Below are positions 44,686 through 54,974 of a stretch of DNA of 64,000 bases, piece after piece (the stretch's first letter is position 1; each line of letters starts with the position of its first letter). Under the pieces are notes generated by a model that was not told where the DNA came from, ran no database searches, and worked only from the letters and a program-made list of their open reading frames with translations. A program made the translations under genes and the position numbers. The stretch comes from Zhongshania aquatica (GTDB lineage: Bacteria > Pseudomonadota > Gammaproteobacteria > Pseudomonadales > Spongiibacteraceae): assembly GCF_027257955.1 (NCBI RefSeq), contig NZ_JANZNQ010000003.1:124001-188000 (forward strand), given 5' to 3'.

Positions 44686-45912
44686 TCAACTACTTCGTAA
44701 GGCCTCGGCCGGCGCCATTCGAGATGCTCGCCACGCAGGATATATTGTCGCCAACAAACTCATGAAATAGGCCGTGGCGCAGACCGTCAACACATCCGGC
44801 ACTCGCACGTCGGACGGTAAATAATTAATAGGATAGACGTCACTTTGCAATAATTTCAAATTAAATACGCTTTCGATACCGGCAACCAAATCACTCACCC
44901 CAAGAGCCAACAGTACGCCGACGACACCCCCAGCAGTCGCACCGACGGCACCGATCACCGCACCGTAGGTCAAAAAAATGCGTAAAATATCTCCTTGGCT
45001 CGCGCCCTGACTGCGCAAAATACCAATGTCAGCACGCTTATCGTTAACCACCATAACTAAGGTCGACACCACGTTGAATACTGCGACAGCGACCACAGCT
45101 AGCAACATAATCACCACTAATTTGCGCGACATCTGAATAGCGTGATACATATTACCGAATTGCTGACTCCAGTCCTTCAGCAGGTACTCTCTGCCGTGCA
45201 CAGACGCTAATTCCCACGCAATTTGCGGCGCTTCAAAAACATCGTCAACCGATACTCTAAGCGACACGGGGGGCGCGTTCGCAAACAAGGATCGCGCCTC
45301 GTCGATATGCATTAGCATAAGCTGTTGATCTAATTCTGTACCTGTCGCAACGATAGCGGCAACATTCATTTGTACGAAACGAACATTTTGCCGCCCATCT
45401 GTCTGCGGGATGCCTAAGGTTAGGCGGCCACCAACATCGACATTCAACCTATCTGCTAAGGCTTTACCCAAAATAAGACCCGAACTGTCTTCATTTAAGA
45501 TGTCTAAATTCACGTATTCTTGAATGCGAGAAACTCGTTTTTCAGCATCTGGATCGATACCAAAAAACACACTAGGCTCAACCGCCGCGCCTTTTATTAG
45601 CATGGCGTTACCCTGCACAAACGGTGCGGTGGCAAGCACACGTGGATGGCGTTCAACATCGGCCTGTAATTGCTGCCAATCACTTGACGATTGTTGGTTA
45701 TACCAAGGCTGCAACGTGATATGCGGAACCAACGCCAATATGCGATTACGCATTTCACGGTCAAAGCCATTCATCACCGACAGCACGACAACGAGCAGTG
45801 CCACACCGAGAATCAAACCAACCATAGATAAACGCGATAAAAACGATACGAGCTGATTGCCAGAGCGGTCTGCGCTGTAACGAAAACCGATGTATGTGGC
45901 TAGCGAGCGCAT
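44686..45912 (-). CDS. lolE: Lipoprotein-releasing system permease LolE
   Basis: LolE, with LolC and LolD, releases outer-membrane-destined lipoproteins from the inner membrane to LolA. The 408-residue protein has an N-terminal TM (YRFSA...FLSRLSMVGLILGVALLVVVLSVMNGF), a large periplasmic domain and three TMs of FtsX type (about 270-400). It ends with MAPAEALRSS. It shares one base with lolD. Confidence 0.93.
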   Translation of the reverse strand: MRSLATYIGFRYSADRSGNQLVSFLSRLSMVGLILGVALLVVVLSVMNGFDREMRNRILALVPHITLQPWYNQQSSSDWQQLQADVERHPRVLATAPFVQGNAMLIKGAAVEPSVFFGIDPDAEKRVSRIQEYVNLDILNEDSSGLILGKALADRLNVDVGGRLTLGIPQTDGRQNVRFVQMNVAAIVATGTELDQQLMLMHIDEARSLFANAPPVSLRVSVDDVFEAPQIAWELASVHGREYLLKDWSQQFGNMYHAIQMSRKLVVIMLLAVVAVAVFNVVSTLVMVVNDKRADIGILRSQGASQGDILRIFLTYGAVIGAVGATAGGVVGVLLALGVSDLVAGIESVFNLKLLQSDVYPINYLPSDVRVPDVLTVCATAYFMSLLATIYPAWRASRMAPAEALRSS

Positions 45913-46646
45913 TAGGCCGTCGCCTCACAAAGGTGACCGTTTTGTAAATTAAGCACCCTATCCATTCGTCCGGCCAAGGTTAAGTCATGGGTGACGATGA
46001 CTAGGCTAATAGCCAGCTCTTTATTCAGTTCTAGCAACAGAGCTTGCACGGCTTCGGCATTGTCACCATCAAGGTTGCCTGTTGGCTCATCAAGTAATAC
46101 ACAGGCGGGCTCATTGACTAAGGCTCTCGCGATCGCAACACGCTGACGCTCACCACCCGATAGCTGTGCTGGCCGATGTTTTAGGCGGTGTCCTAAGCCG
46201 ACACGATCTAAAAGTGTGGCAGCGCGCTCAAAGGCTATCACCCGCTTCTCTCCGCCAATAAGCAGCGGCATGGCAGCGTTTTCCAAGGCCGAGAACTCAT
46301 TCAAAAGATGATGAAATTGATACACAAAACCAAGTTCACGGTTACGCAAACGACTGCGGTCACGGTCATTCATTGCTGCAATGTCACAACCGCGAACAAG
46401 GACGCGCCCCTGCGAAGGCACATCTAAACCACCAAGCATGTGCAGCAAGGTTGTCTTACCCGCGCCGGACGGGCCGACTATAGATATTCGCTCACCGCTG
46501 CCGATATCCAAATCAATATCATTTAAAATGGTGAGTTGCTCAGAACCCTGAATATAGAACTTACGTAATTTTCGGCAAGCCAGCACGGAGTCAGCTGGTA
46601 TCGTATCCACAGAAACGGAATCTGGCATTACAGCTCCACTAGACAT
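45912..46646 (-). CDS. lolD: Lipoprotein-releasing system ATPase LolD
   Basis: The 244-residue ATPase energises LolCE. Walker A is GPSGAGKTT, the signature is LSGGERQRVAIARAL, and Walker B is CVLLDEPTGNLD with the LolD/MacB-type GNLD ending. The gene lies between lolC and lolE. Confidence 0.95.
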   Translation of the reverse strand: MSSGAVMPDSVSVDTIPADSVLACRKLRKFYIQGSEQLTILNDIDLDIGSGERISIVGPSGAGKTTLLHMLGGLDVPSQGRVLVRGCDIAAMNDRDRSRLRNRELGFVYQFHHLLNEFSALENAAMPLLIGGEKRVIAFERAATLLDRVGLGHRLKHRPAQLSGGERQRVAIARALVNEPACVLLDEPTGNLDGDNAEAVQALLLELNKELAISLVIVTHDLTLAGRMDRVLNLQNGHLCEATA

Positions 46647-46658
46647 AAAAAATACTCA

Positions 46659-47906
46659 CTATTCATAGCGCAGCGCCTCGGCAGGTTGCACCCGCGACGC
46701 TTGCCATGCTGGATACAGGGTTGCCAAAAGACTTAACAGCAAAGCAAAACCGCTCACAACTGCCACGTCAGACCATTGTAAAAAAGAAGGTAAATGGGTA
46801 ATGAAATACACATCTGGATTAAATATTTTCAACCCACTTAACTGTTCTAGCCATGCCACCACATCACCCACTCTCATCGCCAGTGGCACGCCAATAATCA
46901 AACCGAGGCAAATACCAATAATACCCGTAGCCATACCGTAAACCATAAACGTGGCCATAATGGTTGCTGGCGTTGCGCCCATCGTGCGAAGTACTGCGAT
47001 GGAACCACGCTTACCTGACACGGCCATACTGAGGATGGAAACAATATTAAAGGCCGCAATGAGCACAATAAAAAGCAAAAGCAGCCTTACCATTTGCTTC
47101 TCCATTTTGACAGCATGAAAAAGACTTCCCTGGCTCTCGCCCCAGGTAACCGCCACACTCCCCGCCGGCATCAATGCGGCAAGCTGGGGAAGTAAATCCG
47201 GGGCCGCAAACATGTCATCGAGCTGAATTCGCAGCCCCTCAACGTCATCGCCAAGCTGGTAAAGCCGCTGAGCATCGGCAATATGAATAAAAGCACTGCT
47301 GGCATCGAGTTGAGCGCCCGCACTAAACACGCCGACTACGCGAAACTGTTTTTCACGGGGGAATAAGCCGAAGGGAGTGACGGTCACCTTTGGGAGAATA
47401 ACGGTTAGATCGTCGCCGACATTCACCCCGAGCTGACGAGCCAGAATATCGCCGAGAATAATCTCATACTCGCCGGCCGTGTCGCCGAGATAGTCACCGG
47501 CAACCATATGCTCTGCGACTGCCGACACAGAACGCTCTTGGGTAGGTTCAATACCGTATAAAGCCACACCCCGAAGACGCTTAAACGCCGACAACATAGC
47601 TTTACCACCCACATACGGCGCAACGCCTTTTACGCCATCGTTCTGGCTTAGCGCAGAAACGTATTCCTGCCACGCGGTTAAGCGCCGTTGCGGGCCTTCA
47701 ATGTAGCCATGGGGAACTACCGATAATACACGCTGCTGTAGCTCTCTCTCAAAGCCATTCATCACCGACATCACAACAATCAGCGACACTGTGCCAATCA
47801 GCATACCGAGCAAGGAAAACCACGATACCAGCGACAGAAATCGATCATTGCCGGAAGCGCGATAAAAATAGCGAATACCAATACGTAAAAAAAGCGGAAC
47901 TGCCAT
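46659..47906 (-). CDS. lolC: Lipoprotein-releasing system permease LolC
   Basis: The 415-residue permease is similar in layout to LolE: N-terminal TM with FLSLVSWFSLLGMLIGTVSLIVVMSVMNGFERELQQR, a periplasmic domain and three C-terminal TMs, ending with VQPAEALRYE. It is the first gene of lolCDE. Divergent from the DAHP synthase gene. Which of the two FtsX-type proteins is LolC and which LolE rests on gene order. Confidence 0.9.
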   Translation of the reverse strand: MAVPLFLRIGIRYFYRASGNDRFLSLVSWFSLLGMLIGTVSLIVVMSVMNGFERELQQRVLSVVPHGYIEGPQRRLTAWQEYVSALSQNDGVKGVAPYVGGKAMLSAFKRLRGVALYGIEPTQERSVSAVAEHMVAGDYLGDTAGEYEIILGDILARQLGVNVGDDLTVILPKVTVTPFGLFPREKQFRVVGVFSAGAQLDASSAFIHIADAQRLYQLGDDVEGLRIQLDDMFAAPDLLPQLAALMPAGSVAVTWGESQGSLFHAVKMEKQMVRLLLLFIVLIAAFNIVSILSMAVSGKRGSIAVLRTMGATPATIMATFMVYGMATGIIGICLGLIIGVPLAMRVGDVVAWLEQLSGLKIFNPDVYFITHLPSFLQWSDVAVVSGFALLLSLLATLYPAWQASRVQPAEALRYE

Positions 47907-48045
47907 AGTGCTGATTACAAACGCCCAAGTTGTAAAACTGCGCCTATACTATCACTCAGGGCTTAAATTTTGCGCTGTGATCTTTACAATTATTCTACTG
48001 GAGCCGCGCACCCCAAATTACATCATTATTAGAGAGGACCAAGTA

Positions 48046-49167
48046 ATGCTTTTGATACTCCATCCCGATATTCAGGAAAACGATCCAGCTTACGTTAAAA
48101 CCCTCGCACATCTTAAGCAAATTTCTGGCGTTAGTTTAAAACACCATCAAGTTAACGGCCAAGAGCAGTTGCTCCACGAAATCTACCTGCTCGGAAATAC
48201 CCACGCCATCAATATAGAAGATATCGAGGCGCTACCCGCCGTTGAAAAAGTCATCAGAATTTCTGAAGAATACCGTATTTTAGGGCGCCACAAAGATTTA
48301 CAGCGCAAAACAGGATTTCATTACAAAGGACTCAATTTTGACCAAGACTCACTCCATATTTTTGCCGGCCTCTGCGCGGTAGACAACCCCAAACACGTAG
48401 AAGAAATGATGGTTGCACTGAAGGCCAACGGCCTTAACTGCACCCGAATGGGCGCCTATAAACCGCGCACCAATCCCTACGCCTTCCAAGGCCACGGCAA
48501 AGACTGCTTACCTTGGGTATTTGATTTAGCCGGTAAATACGGCATAAAAGTTATTGCCATGGAAGTGACCCACGAGAGCCACATGGCGGAAATAGACCAA
48601 GCCCTTCGCGACGCGGGTAATCCCTGCGGCGTCATTATGCAGATAGGGACACGAAATACCCAAAATTTCGAACTCCTTAAAGCCATTGGCAAGCAGAGTG
48701 AATACCCCGCGCTACTGAAACGCGGCTTCGGTATTACCCTCAGCGAATCTCTAAATGCCGCCGAATATCTGGCCAGCGAAGGCAATAGCCAGGTGATATT
48801 TTGTCTGCGCGGAATGAAGAGTGAATTCGGCGCACCGCACCGCAATATGGTGGATTTTGCTCAGGTGCCAACGGTGAAACGGCTAACTAGAATGCCAGTG
48901 TGCATTGACCCTTCACATTCGGTGGGCAGCCGAGACGTCGCGCCAGACGGCGTTCTTGAACTTTGCCACGCCACAGCACAAGGGGTTTTAGCCGGCGCAA
49001 ATATGGTTTTGGTAGACTTCCATCCTGCACCACAAAAAGCACTGGTGGACGGCCCGCAAGCGCTAACCTTAAATGAATTGGATATTTTTCTAAAGGATAT
49101 GGAGATTGCCAGAACAGCGTATTTGGCGAGGGTAAATGCGTGGAAAAATCACAGCGCTAAGGCGTAG
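48046..49167 (+). CDS. DAHP synthase, type I-beta (AroA(G)/KDO8PS-like)
   Basis: 3-Deoxy-D-arabino-heptulosonate-7-phosphate synthase makes the first compound of the shikimate pathway. The 373-residue protein starts at the ATG at 48046 (GAGAGG upstream), not at the earlier ATG at 47908. It has an N-terminal ferredoxin-like regulatory part (about 1-85) and the I-beta barrel: IFAGLCAVDNPKHVEEMM, RMGAYKPRTNPYAFQG (substrate-binding Lys/Arg), GIKVIAMEVTHE, IMQIGTRNTQNFELL and CIDPSHSVG. Most gammaproteobacteria use the longer-known type I-alpha (AroF/G/H), so this type is worth noting. Confidence 0.88.
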   Translation: MLLILHPDIQENDPAYVKTLAHLKQISGVSLKHHQVNGQEQLLHEIYLLGNTHAINIEDIEALPAVEKVIRISEEYRILGRHKDLQRKTGFHYKGLNFDQDSLHIFAGLCAVDNPKHVEEMMVALKANGLNCTRMGAYKPRTNPYAFQGHGKDCLPWVFDLAGKYGIKVIAMEVTHESHMAEIDQALRDAGNPCGVIMQIGTRNTQNFELLKAIGKQSEYPALLKRGFGITLSESLNAAEYLASEGNSQVIFCLRGMKSEFGAPHRNMVDFAQVPTVKRLTRMPVCIDPSHSVGSRDVAPDGVLELCHATAQGVLAGANMVLVDFHPAPQKALVDGPQALTLNELDIFLKDMEIARTAYLARVNAWKNHSAKA

Positions 49168-49204
49168 GAGAAAAGACGATAAGAAGTAAAAACAGAAAAT
49201 CACC

Positions 49205-49223
49205 GGCGGGCCAAAAGCCCGCC
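49205..49223. terminator. Terminator between the DAHP synthase gene and nqrM
   Basis: A perfect 7-bp stem ggcgggc / gcccgcc with loop caaaa lies between convergent genes; no long T tract on either side. Confidence 0.6.
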
Positions 49224-49230
49224 AATTAAA

Positions 49231-49464
49231 TCAACTGGCATCGTAAAACTCAGTTTTTTTGCTCACCTGCCGAGACTTCTCACTTTCTTCGACACACTTG
49301 TTGGGGTCATTGCCGCAAAGATCACAAATATAGTCAGGGTCATTCAACGCCGCACCGACACCACCGCATGAACCCGCAATGGGTTTCCGCCCCATCAATA
49401 CACCGATAGACATCGCGCCAACGATAAGGAGCATGACAATAATTGCTGCAAATATGGTAGCCAT
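49231..49464 (-). CDS. nqrM: Na+-NQR maturation protein NqrM
   Basis: NqrM is needed to mature the iron centre of the sodium-pumping NADH:quinone reductase. The 77-residue product has one N-terminal TM (about 2-22) and the cysteine motif GSCGGVGAALNDPDYICDLCGNDPNKC. The start at 49464 has GGAGA seven bases upstream; the frame to 49497 is rejected. Last gene of the nqr cluster, starting one base after the apbE stop codon. Confidence 0.93.
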   Translation of the reverse strand: MATIFAAIIVMLLIVGAMSIGVLMGRKPIAGSCGGVGAALNDPDYICDLCGNDPNKCVEESEKSRQVSKKTEFYDAS

Positions 49465-49465
49465 A

Positions 49466-50503
49466 CTATTTCTCCGCTTGTTCCAAGTAAGGAGCAAAAG
49501 ACGAGCTATAGCGACTGCTAAACCCGCTCTCCGTCTTTTCGATTAGGTAAACTGGGATATCTAATTGCTCAGCAAGTTCTATTGTTCTGTCGCCGCCGAG
49601 TACTGAAAAGGCCGTTGCCATAGCATCGGCAAATGCGCATGACGGATCAAGTACCGTCACCGACGCAAGATTATGGGTAATCGGTCGACCGGTACGGGGA
49701 TCAATAGTATGCGAATACCGAACGCCATTTTCCTCAAAGTAATTGCGGTAATCGCCAGAGGTAGCCACACCAATATTGCCGAGTAAAATCGGCGTGGTTT
49801 TATCCATTTCTAGATCTGGACTTTCGACACCAATACGCCATTGATCCCCGCGAGGGCTCAGACCGGCAACCCGCATTTCACCGCCGATCTCAACCAAATA
49901 ATCCGCGCTTCCCAAGGATTCTAACCACAGAGCAACTGCATCAACGCCATACCCTTTTGCCACGGCGGAGAGGTCTATTCGTAATGGCGCGCCCTTTCTC
50001 AATCTATGGTCAGTTAAATCAAGCTCGATACGATCAAAACCCACCTCTTCCAAGGCATGTTTAACCGCATTTTCATCGGGTTTACCATCGTGCTTTTCAG
50101 GGCCAAAGCCCCATAGATCTACCAGTGGGCCCACGGTGACATCAAAGGCGCCATTACTCAACCAACTCACCTCAACTGACAACACCAATATATCGAATAA
50201 CATTGGAGTAATCTGACGCCACTCGCCCGCAGGCATCGCATTTAGTCGGCTAAGTTCAGAGTCAGGAATGTAGGTAGACGCAATTTGATTAAACGCCGCA
50301 AGACGTTCATCCAAAGCTTCCTTTAAGGCAGGCTCCGTCCAATCACCGGGATTACGCAGGGTGATATGGTAACTGGTACCCATGGTCATGCCACTGATGC
50401 GCAGAAACTCCTGCGGCGCAGGAGAACAGGCACTCAAAAGGAACAAAAGCAGCACTAAGGCTGCTTTTATTGGATAGCGAGACAAATTACCCACCGAAAT
50501 CAT
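49466..50503 (-). CDS. apbE: FAD:protein FMN transferase ApbE
   Basis: ApbE attaches FMN to threonine residues of NqrB and NqrC. The product (346 residues from the ATG at 50503) has a lipoprotein signal with lipobox LLSACS and the ApbE landmarks [35 protein letters not shown] and DPRTGRPI. The start is ambiguous (GTG at 50530 is also possible). It overlaps nqrF by 17 bases, so translation is probably coupled. Confidence 0.93.
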   Translation of the reverse strand: MISVGNLSRYPIKAALVLLLFLLSACSPAPQEFLRISGMTMGTSYHITLRNPGDWTEPALKEALDERLAAFNQIASTYIPDSELSRLNAMPAGEWRQITPMLFDILVLSVEVSWLSNGAFDVTVGPLVDLWGFGPEKHDGKPDENAVKHALEEVGFDRIELDLTDHRLRKGAPLRIDLSAVAKGYGVDAVALWLESLGSADYLVEIGGEMRVAGLSPRGDQWRIGVESPDLEMDKTTPILLGNIGVATSGDYRNYFEENGVRYSHTIDPRTGRPITHNLASVTVLDPSCAFADAMATAFSVLGGDRTIELAEQLDIPVYLIEKTESGFSSRYSSSFAPYLEQAEK

Positions 50504-51710
50504 CGAGGAGAATATTATCTTGCTCAACACCGAGATCTTCCAGCATTTTGATTACTGCTGAGTTCATCATTGGTGGCCCACACATGTAGAATTCACAGTC
50601 CTCAGGCGCATCGTGATCCTTCAGATAGTTTTCATACAAGACCTGATGAATAAAGCCTGTTTTACCTGTCCAATTATCTTCAGGTTGCGGATCTGACAAC
50701 GCTAAATGCCACTCAAAGTTTTCATTTTCGGCAGCTAGCTTGTCGTACTCTTCAACATAAAAAGCTTCACGCATTGACCGTGCGCCGTACCAAAAGCTAA
50801 TTTTACGCTTGGAGCTAAGACGCTTAAGCTGATCAAAAATGTGTGAACGCATTGGTGCCATACCGGCGCCACCGCCAACAAACACCATTTCCGCATCGGT
50901 TTCTTTGGCAAAAAACTCACCGAAAGGACCATATACTTTAACTTTATCGCCAGGCTTAAGACTGAACACCCAAGATGACATTTGCCCAGCCGGTAGCGAC
51001 AAATTGTTCGGTGGCGGCGTCGCTGCACGAATATTGAATTTAACAATACCGCGCTCTTCCGGGTAGTTCGCCATAGAATATGCACGAATTACCGTCTCTT
51101 CCACTTTTGACTCTACATTCAAGAAGCCGAAACGTTCCCAGTCGCCTTTGTATTCCGCAGGAATATCAAAGTCAGAATATTTTACATGATGTGGCGGGCA
51201 CTCTAACTGAACATAACCACCAGCGCGGAAATTTACATTTTCGCCTTCGGGTAATTTCAGCGTGAGTTCTTTAATAAATGTCGCAACATTGGGATTAGAC
51301 TGAACGGTACATTCCCACTGTTTAACGCCGAACACATCTTCTGGCACCTCTATTTTCATGTCCTGCTTAACCGGAGTCTGGCAGGATAAACGCCAACCTT
51401 CGCGGGCCTCACGGGGGCTGAAATGCGCCTCCTCTGTGGCCAGCATAGACCCGCCGCCATCGCTAACGATACATTTACACTGTGCGCAGCTACCGCCACC
51501 ACCACAGGCAGAGGCTAAAAATATGCCCTGCCCTGACAAGGTGCTAAGCAACTTGTCGCCAGCAGCAACGGTAATCGTTTTTTCGCCATTGATCTCAATA
51601 GTGACATTGCCGCTGCTTACCAGCCGCGAGCGTGCAAACAAAATTATGCACACCAGCGATAATACAATCGCGGTGAACATCGCCACACCGAGAATAACTA
51701 CTGTATTCAT
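50487..51710 (-). CDS. nqrF: Na+-translocating NADH:quinone reductase subunit F
   Basis: NqrF is the NADH-oxidising subunit with FAD and a 2Fe-2S centre. The 407-residue protein has an N-terminal TM (about 3-27), ferredoxin motif [12 protein letters not shown] (Cys69, Cys75, Cys78 and Cys110) and the FAD/NADH module with RAYSMANYP and [19 protein letters not shown], ending in [22 protein letters not shown]. The last gene of the nqrA-F run. Confidence 0.96.
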   Translation of the reverse strand: MNTVVILGVAMFTAIVLSLVCIILFARSRLVSSGNVTIEINGEKTITVAAGDKLLSTLSGQGIFLASACGGGGSCAQCKCIVSDGGGSMLATEEAHFSPREAREGWRLSCQTPVKQDMKIEVPEDVFGVKQWECTVQSNPNVATFIKELTLKLPEGENVNFRAGGYVQLECPPHHVKYSDFDIPAEYKGDWERFGFLNVESKVEETVIRAYSMANYPEERGIVKFNIRAATPPPNNLSLPAGQMSSWVFSLKPGDKVKVYGPFGEFFAKETDAEMVFVGGGAGMAPMRSHIFDQLKRLSSKRKISFWYGARSMREAFYVEEYDKLAAENENFEWHLALSDPQPEDNWTGKTGFIHQVLYENYLKDHDAPEDCEFYMCGPPMMNSAVIKMLEDLGVEQDNILLDDFGG

Positions 51711-51734
51711 TACAAGTTCTCCAGTTCGTCTCGG

Positions 51735-52343
51735 TTATAGATCAATGCCGCCGAAGGACATAAAGCCTAAGGACATTAATCCCACAGTAATAAATGTAAT
51801 GCCCAAGCCGCGTAAGCCTTCTGGCACATCACTGTACTTCAACTTTTCGCGAATACCTGCCAAAGCAACGATTGCTAACGCCCAGCCAGTACCCGCACCG
51901 GCGCCATATACCACCGACTCCGAGAAATTGTAATCGCGCTCAACCATGAACAGCGAGCCACCCATAATTGCGCAGTTAACGGTTATCAGGGGTAGAAAAA
52001 CGCCAAGCGCGTTATAGAGCGCAGGAACGTACTTATCTAGTACCATTTCCATGATTTGAACAATAGCGGCGATAACACCGATGTAGCTCAGTAAGCCAAG
52101 GAAACTTAAATCGACGTCAGGATAACCGGCCCACGCCAATGCGCCTTCGCGCAACAAGTGGTTATAAATAAGACTGTTTACCGGTACGGTCAGCGCCATA
52201 ACTACAATCACCGCAATACCCAAGCCTATCGCAGCTTGAATCTTTTTAGAGATCGCCATAAAGGTACACATACCGAGGAAAAAGCTCAGCGCCATATTTT
52301 CCAGAAATACCGAGCGCACGAACAGGCTAATATAATGTTCCAT
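51735..52343 (-). CDS. nqrE: Na+-NQR subunit E
   Basis: The 202-residue integral-membrane subunit has about six TMs and the NqrE pattern ([27 protein letters not shown]...[11 protein letters not shown]). The conserved cysteines (Cys26 region and Cys in NCAIM) coordinate the intramembrane iron. It shares one base with nqrD. Confidence 0.96.
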   Translation of the reverse strand: MEHYISLFVRSVFLENMALSFFLGMCTFMAISKKIQAAIGLGIAVIVVMALTVPVNSLIYNHLLREGALAWAGYPDVDLSFLGLLSYIGVIAAIVQIMEMVLDKYVPALYNALGVFLPLITVNCAIMGGSLFMVERDYNFSESVVYGAGAGTGWALAIVALAGIREKLKYSDVPEGLRGLGITFITVGLMSLGFMSFGGIDL

Positions 52344-53008
52344 TAAAAGGCCTCCTTAACACTGCGGCTATTCTTGGTGATCTTAAATTCAGCTTTTTCA
52401 ACTTGCTCTTTTTTCACTGAGCGTAGTACCCAGATAAAAACACCAATCAAGAAGAAGGCACTTGGCGGTAGTAGCAACAAGCCGTTTGGTACGTACCAAC
52501 CACCGTCGGTGACGACAGGCAGAATCTCATAGCCGAATAATTTACCTGAGCCAAATAATTCACGAACTACTGCAATACTAAACAGTACAACGCTGTAGCC
52601 AAGGCCGTTACCAATACCATCGACAAAACTCGCCACTGGCGGGTTCTTCATGGCAAAGCCTTCAGCTCGCCCCATAACGATACAGTTAGTAATAATCAAA
52701 CCGACAAACACCGACAACTGCTTGCTGATGGCAAAGGCGTACGCCTTAAGCAACTGGTCAACCACAATAACCAGTGACGCAATAATGACCATCTGCACGA
52801 TGATACGTATGCTGCCAGGAATCTGATTTCGAATCAGCGATACGCAGAAACTTGAACAGGCGGTAACCAAGGTCACCGAGATACACATTACTAGCGTAAC
52901 TTTGAGGCTTGATGTGACCGCCAATGCAGAGCAAATACCCAGTATCTGCAGTGCAATGGGGTTATTTTGAAGAATCGGCTTAGTTAAGGCTTCTCTCATC
53001 ATCGACAT
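52343..53008 (-). CDS. nqrD: Na+-NQR subunit D
   Basis: The 221-residue membrane subunit has about six TMs and the matching conserved [13 protein letters not shown] and [13 protein letters not shown] segments, with cysteines that pair with NqrE. Starts at 53008 (ATG, a second ATG is three codons later). Overlaps nqrE by one base. Confidence 0.96.
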   Translation of the reverse strand: MSMMREALTKPILQNNPIALQILGICSALAVTSSLKVTLVMCISVTLVTACSSFCVSLIRNQIPGSIRIIVQMVIIASLVIVVDQLLKAYAFAISKQLSVFVGLIITNCIVMGRAEGFAMKNPPVASFVDGIGNGLGYSVVLFSIAVVRELFGSGKLFGYEILPVVTDGGWYVPNGLLLLPPSAFFLIGVFIWVLRSVKKEQVEKAEFKITKNSRSVKEAF

Positions 53009-53011
53009 GGC

Positions 53012-53779
53012 TTATGCCTCCCCTGAGCGCAAATTGCTTAAGAATTTTTCGTAACCCAGCTCGCCCATCCAAAACCGCAATAGGTTGCTGACACCACGAC
53101 TGGTTAAGGTTGCACCGGACAACGCATCTACTTTGTTAACGGCACCAGGCGTAGAGGCATCAACATTGCCTTTAACCAATTGAATAGCAACTTCACCATC
53201 GTCGTAAATTTCTTTACCCGGCCACAATGCCTTCCATTTTGGGTTATCGACTTCACCACCCAAACCGGGCGTTTCACCGTGTTCGTAAAACCCTAAACCG
53301 GCAACGGTATTAAAGTCGTTTTCCAGCGCTAAGAAACCGTACAAGGTCGACCATAGGCCATAACCGCGAACTGGCAGGATAACTTTATCGAAGTGACCTT
53401 CTTTGCCAATAAGATACACCATCGCGTAATCTTCACGACGTTTAATCTTAGCCAAGTCATCATCGCCCAAGGCAATCGACGTATCCGTGTCTTTCGCAAC
53501 TTTAGATTGCTCGAAACCTTTCACAGGGATGTCATCGGTGAACTTGCCTGTGCGTAAATCAACGATTTTTGTCGTTACCTGTTCAAACTGCGTTTCAATG
53601 CTTTCGCCTGGAACCAAAAGGCCTGCTGCAGCCAAAATATTCGCTTTACGATCTAGCGCCTTATTAGCGACCTGCGCTGGTTTAAGCATTACTGCGGCAC
53701 TGGCGACAACCAGCGCGCACACGATACAGAGTACTACGGCAACCAGCAGCGTTCTCTGTGTACTGTCGTTATTAGCCAC
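53012..53779 (-). CDS. nqrC: Na+-NQR subunit C
   Basis: The 255-residue subunit has an N-terminal TM (about 11-33) and a periplasmic flavoprotein domain. The FMN attachment site is the threonine in SGAT (Thr224, [13 protein letters not shown]), which ApbE modifies. Overlaps the end of nqrB by eight bases. Confidence 0.96.
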   Translation of the reverse strand: MANNDSTQRTLLVAVVLCIVCALVVASAAVMLKPAQVANKALDRKANILAAAGLLVPGESIETQFEQVTTKIVDLRTGKFTDDIPVKGFEQSKVAKDTDTSIALGDDDLAKIKRREDYAMVYLIGKEGHFDKVILPVRGYGLWSTLYGFLALENDFNTVAGLGFYEHGETPGLGGEVDNPKWKALWPGKEIYDDGEVAIQLVKGNVDASTPGAVNKVDALSGATLTSRGVSNLLRFWMGELGYEKFLSNLRSGEA

Positions 53780-54971
53780 GTGCCAACCTCCGCTTAATAT
53801 TCGCTTGCACTACAAAATGATCTATCAACGGCGCGAACAGATTGGCGAACAGAATTGCCAACATCATGCCTTCTGGGAAAGCTGGATTCACGACACGAAT
53901 CAACACCACCATGGCACCTATTAGCGCGCCATATACCCATTTGCCGGTATTGGTCATCGAGGCTGAAACAGGATCAGTCGCCATAAACATCATGCCGAAA
54001 GCGAAGCCACCCAACACCAAATGCCAATGCCAAGGCATTGCCATCATAAGATTGCTACCGCTAGCCACAGAATTAAACAGTGTAGACAGCGCGAACATAC
54101 CGATCAGTACACCCGCAACAATGCGCCAAGACGCAATACCCGTCCACAGCAATACCGCGCCGCCGATAAAGATCGCCAATGTGGAAACTTCGCCCATAGA
54201 GCCGTGCATATTGCCAACAAAGGCATCCATCCACGTCATTTTCTGTTGCAGTACGGCCATACCGTCGCTCGCCACAACTGATAAAGGCGTTGCACCGGTG
54301 TAGCCATCAACCGCAGTCCAAACTGCGTCGCCAGACAATTGCGCCGGGTAGGCAAAGAATAAGAAAGCACGCCCCGCCAAGGCTGGGTTAAGGAAGTTTT
54401 TGCCCGTTCCGCCAAATACTTCTTTACCAATAACAACACCGAAACTAATACCAAGCGCAACTTGCCACAAAGGAATACTAGGTGGGCAAATCAGCGCGAA
54501 TAAAATAGAAGTAACAAAGAAACCTTCGTTAACTTCATGTCCGCGCTTCATCGCGAATAAGACTTCCCAGAAACCGCCGACGACGAACGTCACCGCGTAT
54601 ACCGGAATGAAATACCAGAAACCGTGCCAAAAATTATCCCAAAGGCTGGTCGGATCGTAACCCGCCATCATGGAAATCATCACGTGACGCCAGCCGTCAC
54701 CCGCTGCCAAACCAGTATCAAGCATGATCTGATTGGCCTGAAAACCAATATTCCACATTCCGTAGAACATTGCCGGGAAAGCACAGAACCAGACGGTGAT
54801 CATGATTCGTTTAAGGTCAACACCATCACGAACGTGGGCGTTTGCCTTTGTTACCGACGACGGCGAATAAAAAATAGTGTCTGCCGCTTCATAGAGCGCA
54901 TACCATTTTTCAAAGCGACCACCTTTTTCAAAATTCGGCTCGATATCATCGAGAAATTTTCTCAGGCCCAT
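53772..54971 (-). CDS. nqrB: Na+-NQR subunit B
   Basis: The 399-residue membrane subunit has around ten TMs, a central sodium-translocating core and the FMN site GYTGATPLS (Thr228). It is also the quinone/riboflavin-binding subunit by family knowledge. Starts three bases after the nqrA stop. Confidence 0.96.
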   Translation of the reverse strand: MGLRKFLDDIEPNFEKGGRFEKWYALYEAADTIFYSPSSVTKANAHVRDGVDLKRIMITVWFCAFPAMFYGMWNIGFQANQIMLDTGLAAGDGWRHVMISMMAGYDPTSLWDNFWHGFWYFIPVYAVTFVVGGFWEVLFAMKRGHEVNEGFFVTSILFALICPPSIPLWQVALGISFGVVIGKEVFGGTGKNFLNPALAGRAFLFFAYPAQLSGDAVWTAVDGYTGATPLSVVASDGMAVLQQKMTWMDAFVGNMHGSMGEVSTLAIFIGGAVLLWTGIASWRIVAGVLIGMFALSTLFNSVASGSNLMMAMPWHWHLVLGGFAFGMMFMATDPVSASMTNTGKWVYGALIGAMVVLIRVVNPAFPEGMMLAILFANLFAPLIDHFVVQANIKRRLARG

Positions 54972-54974
54972 GAT

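Noticed and set aside
47908-48045. N-terminal extension of the DAHP synthase frame
   Set aside because: The ATG at 48046 has GAGAGG upstream and starts at the typical first strand.
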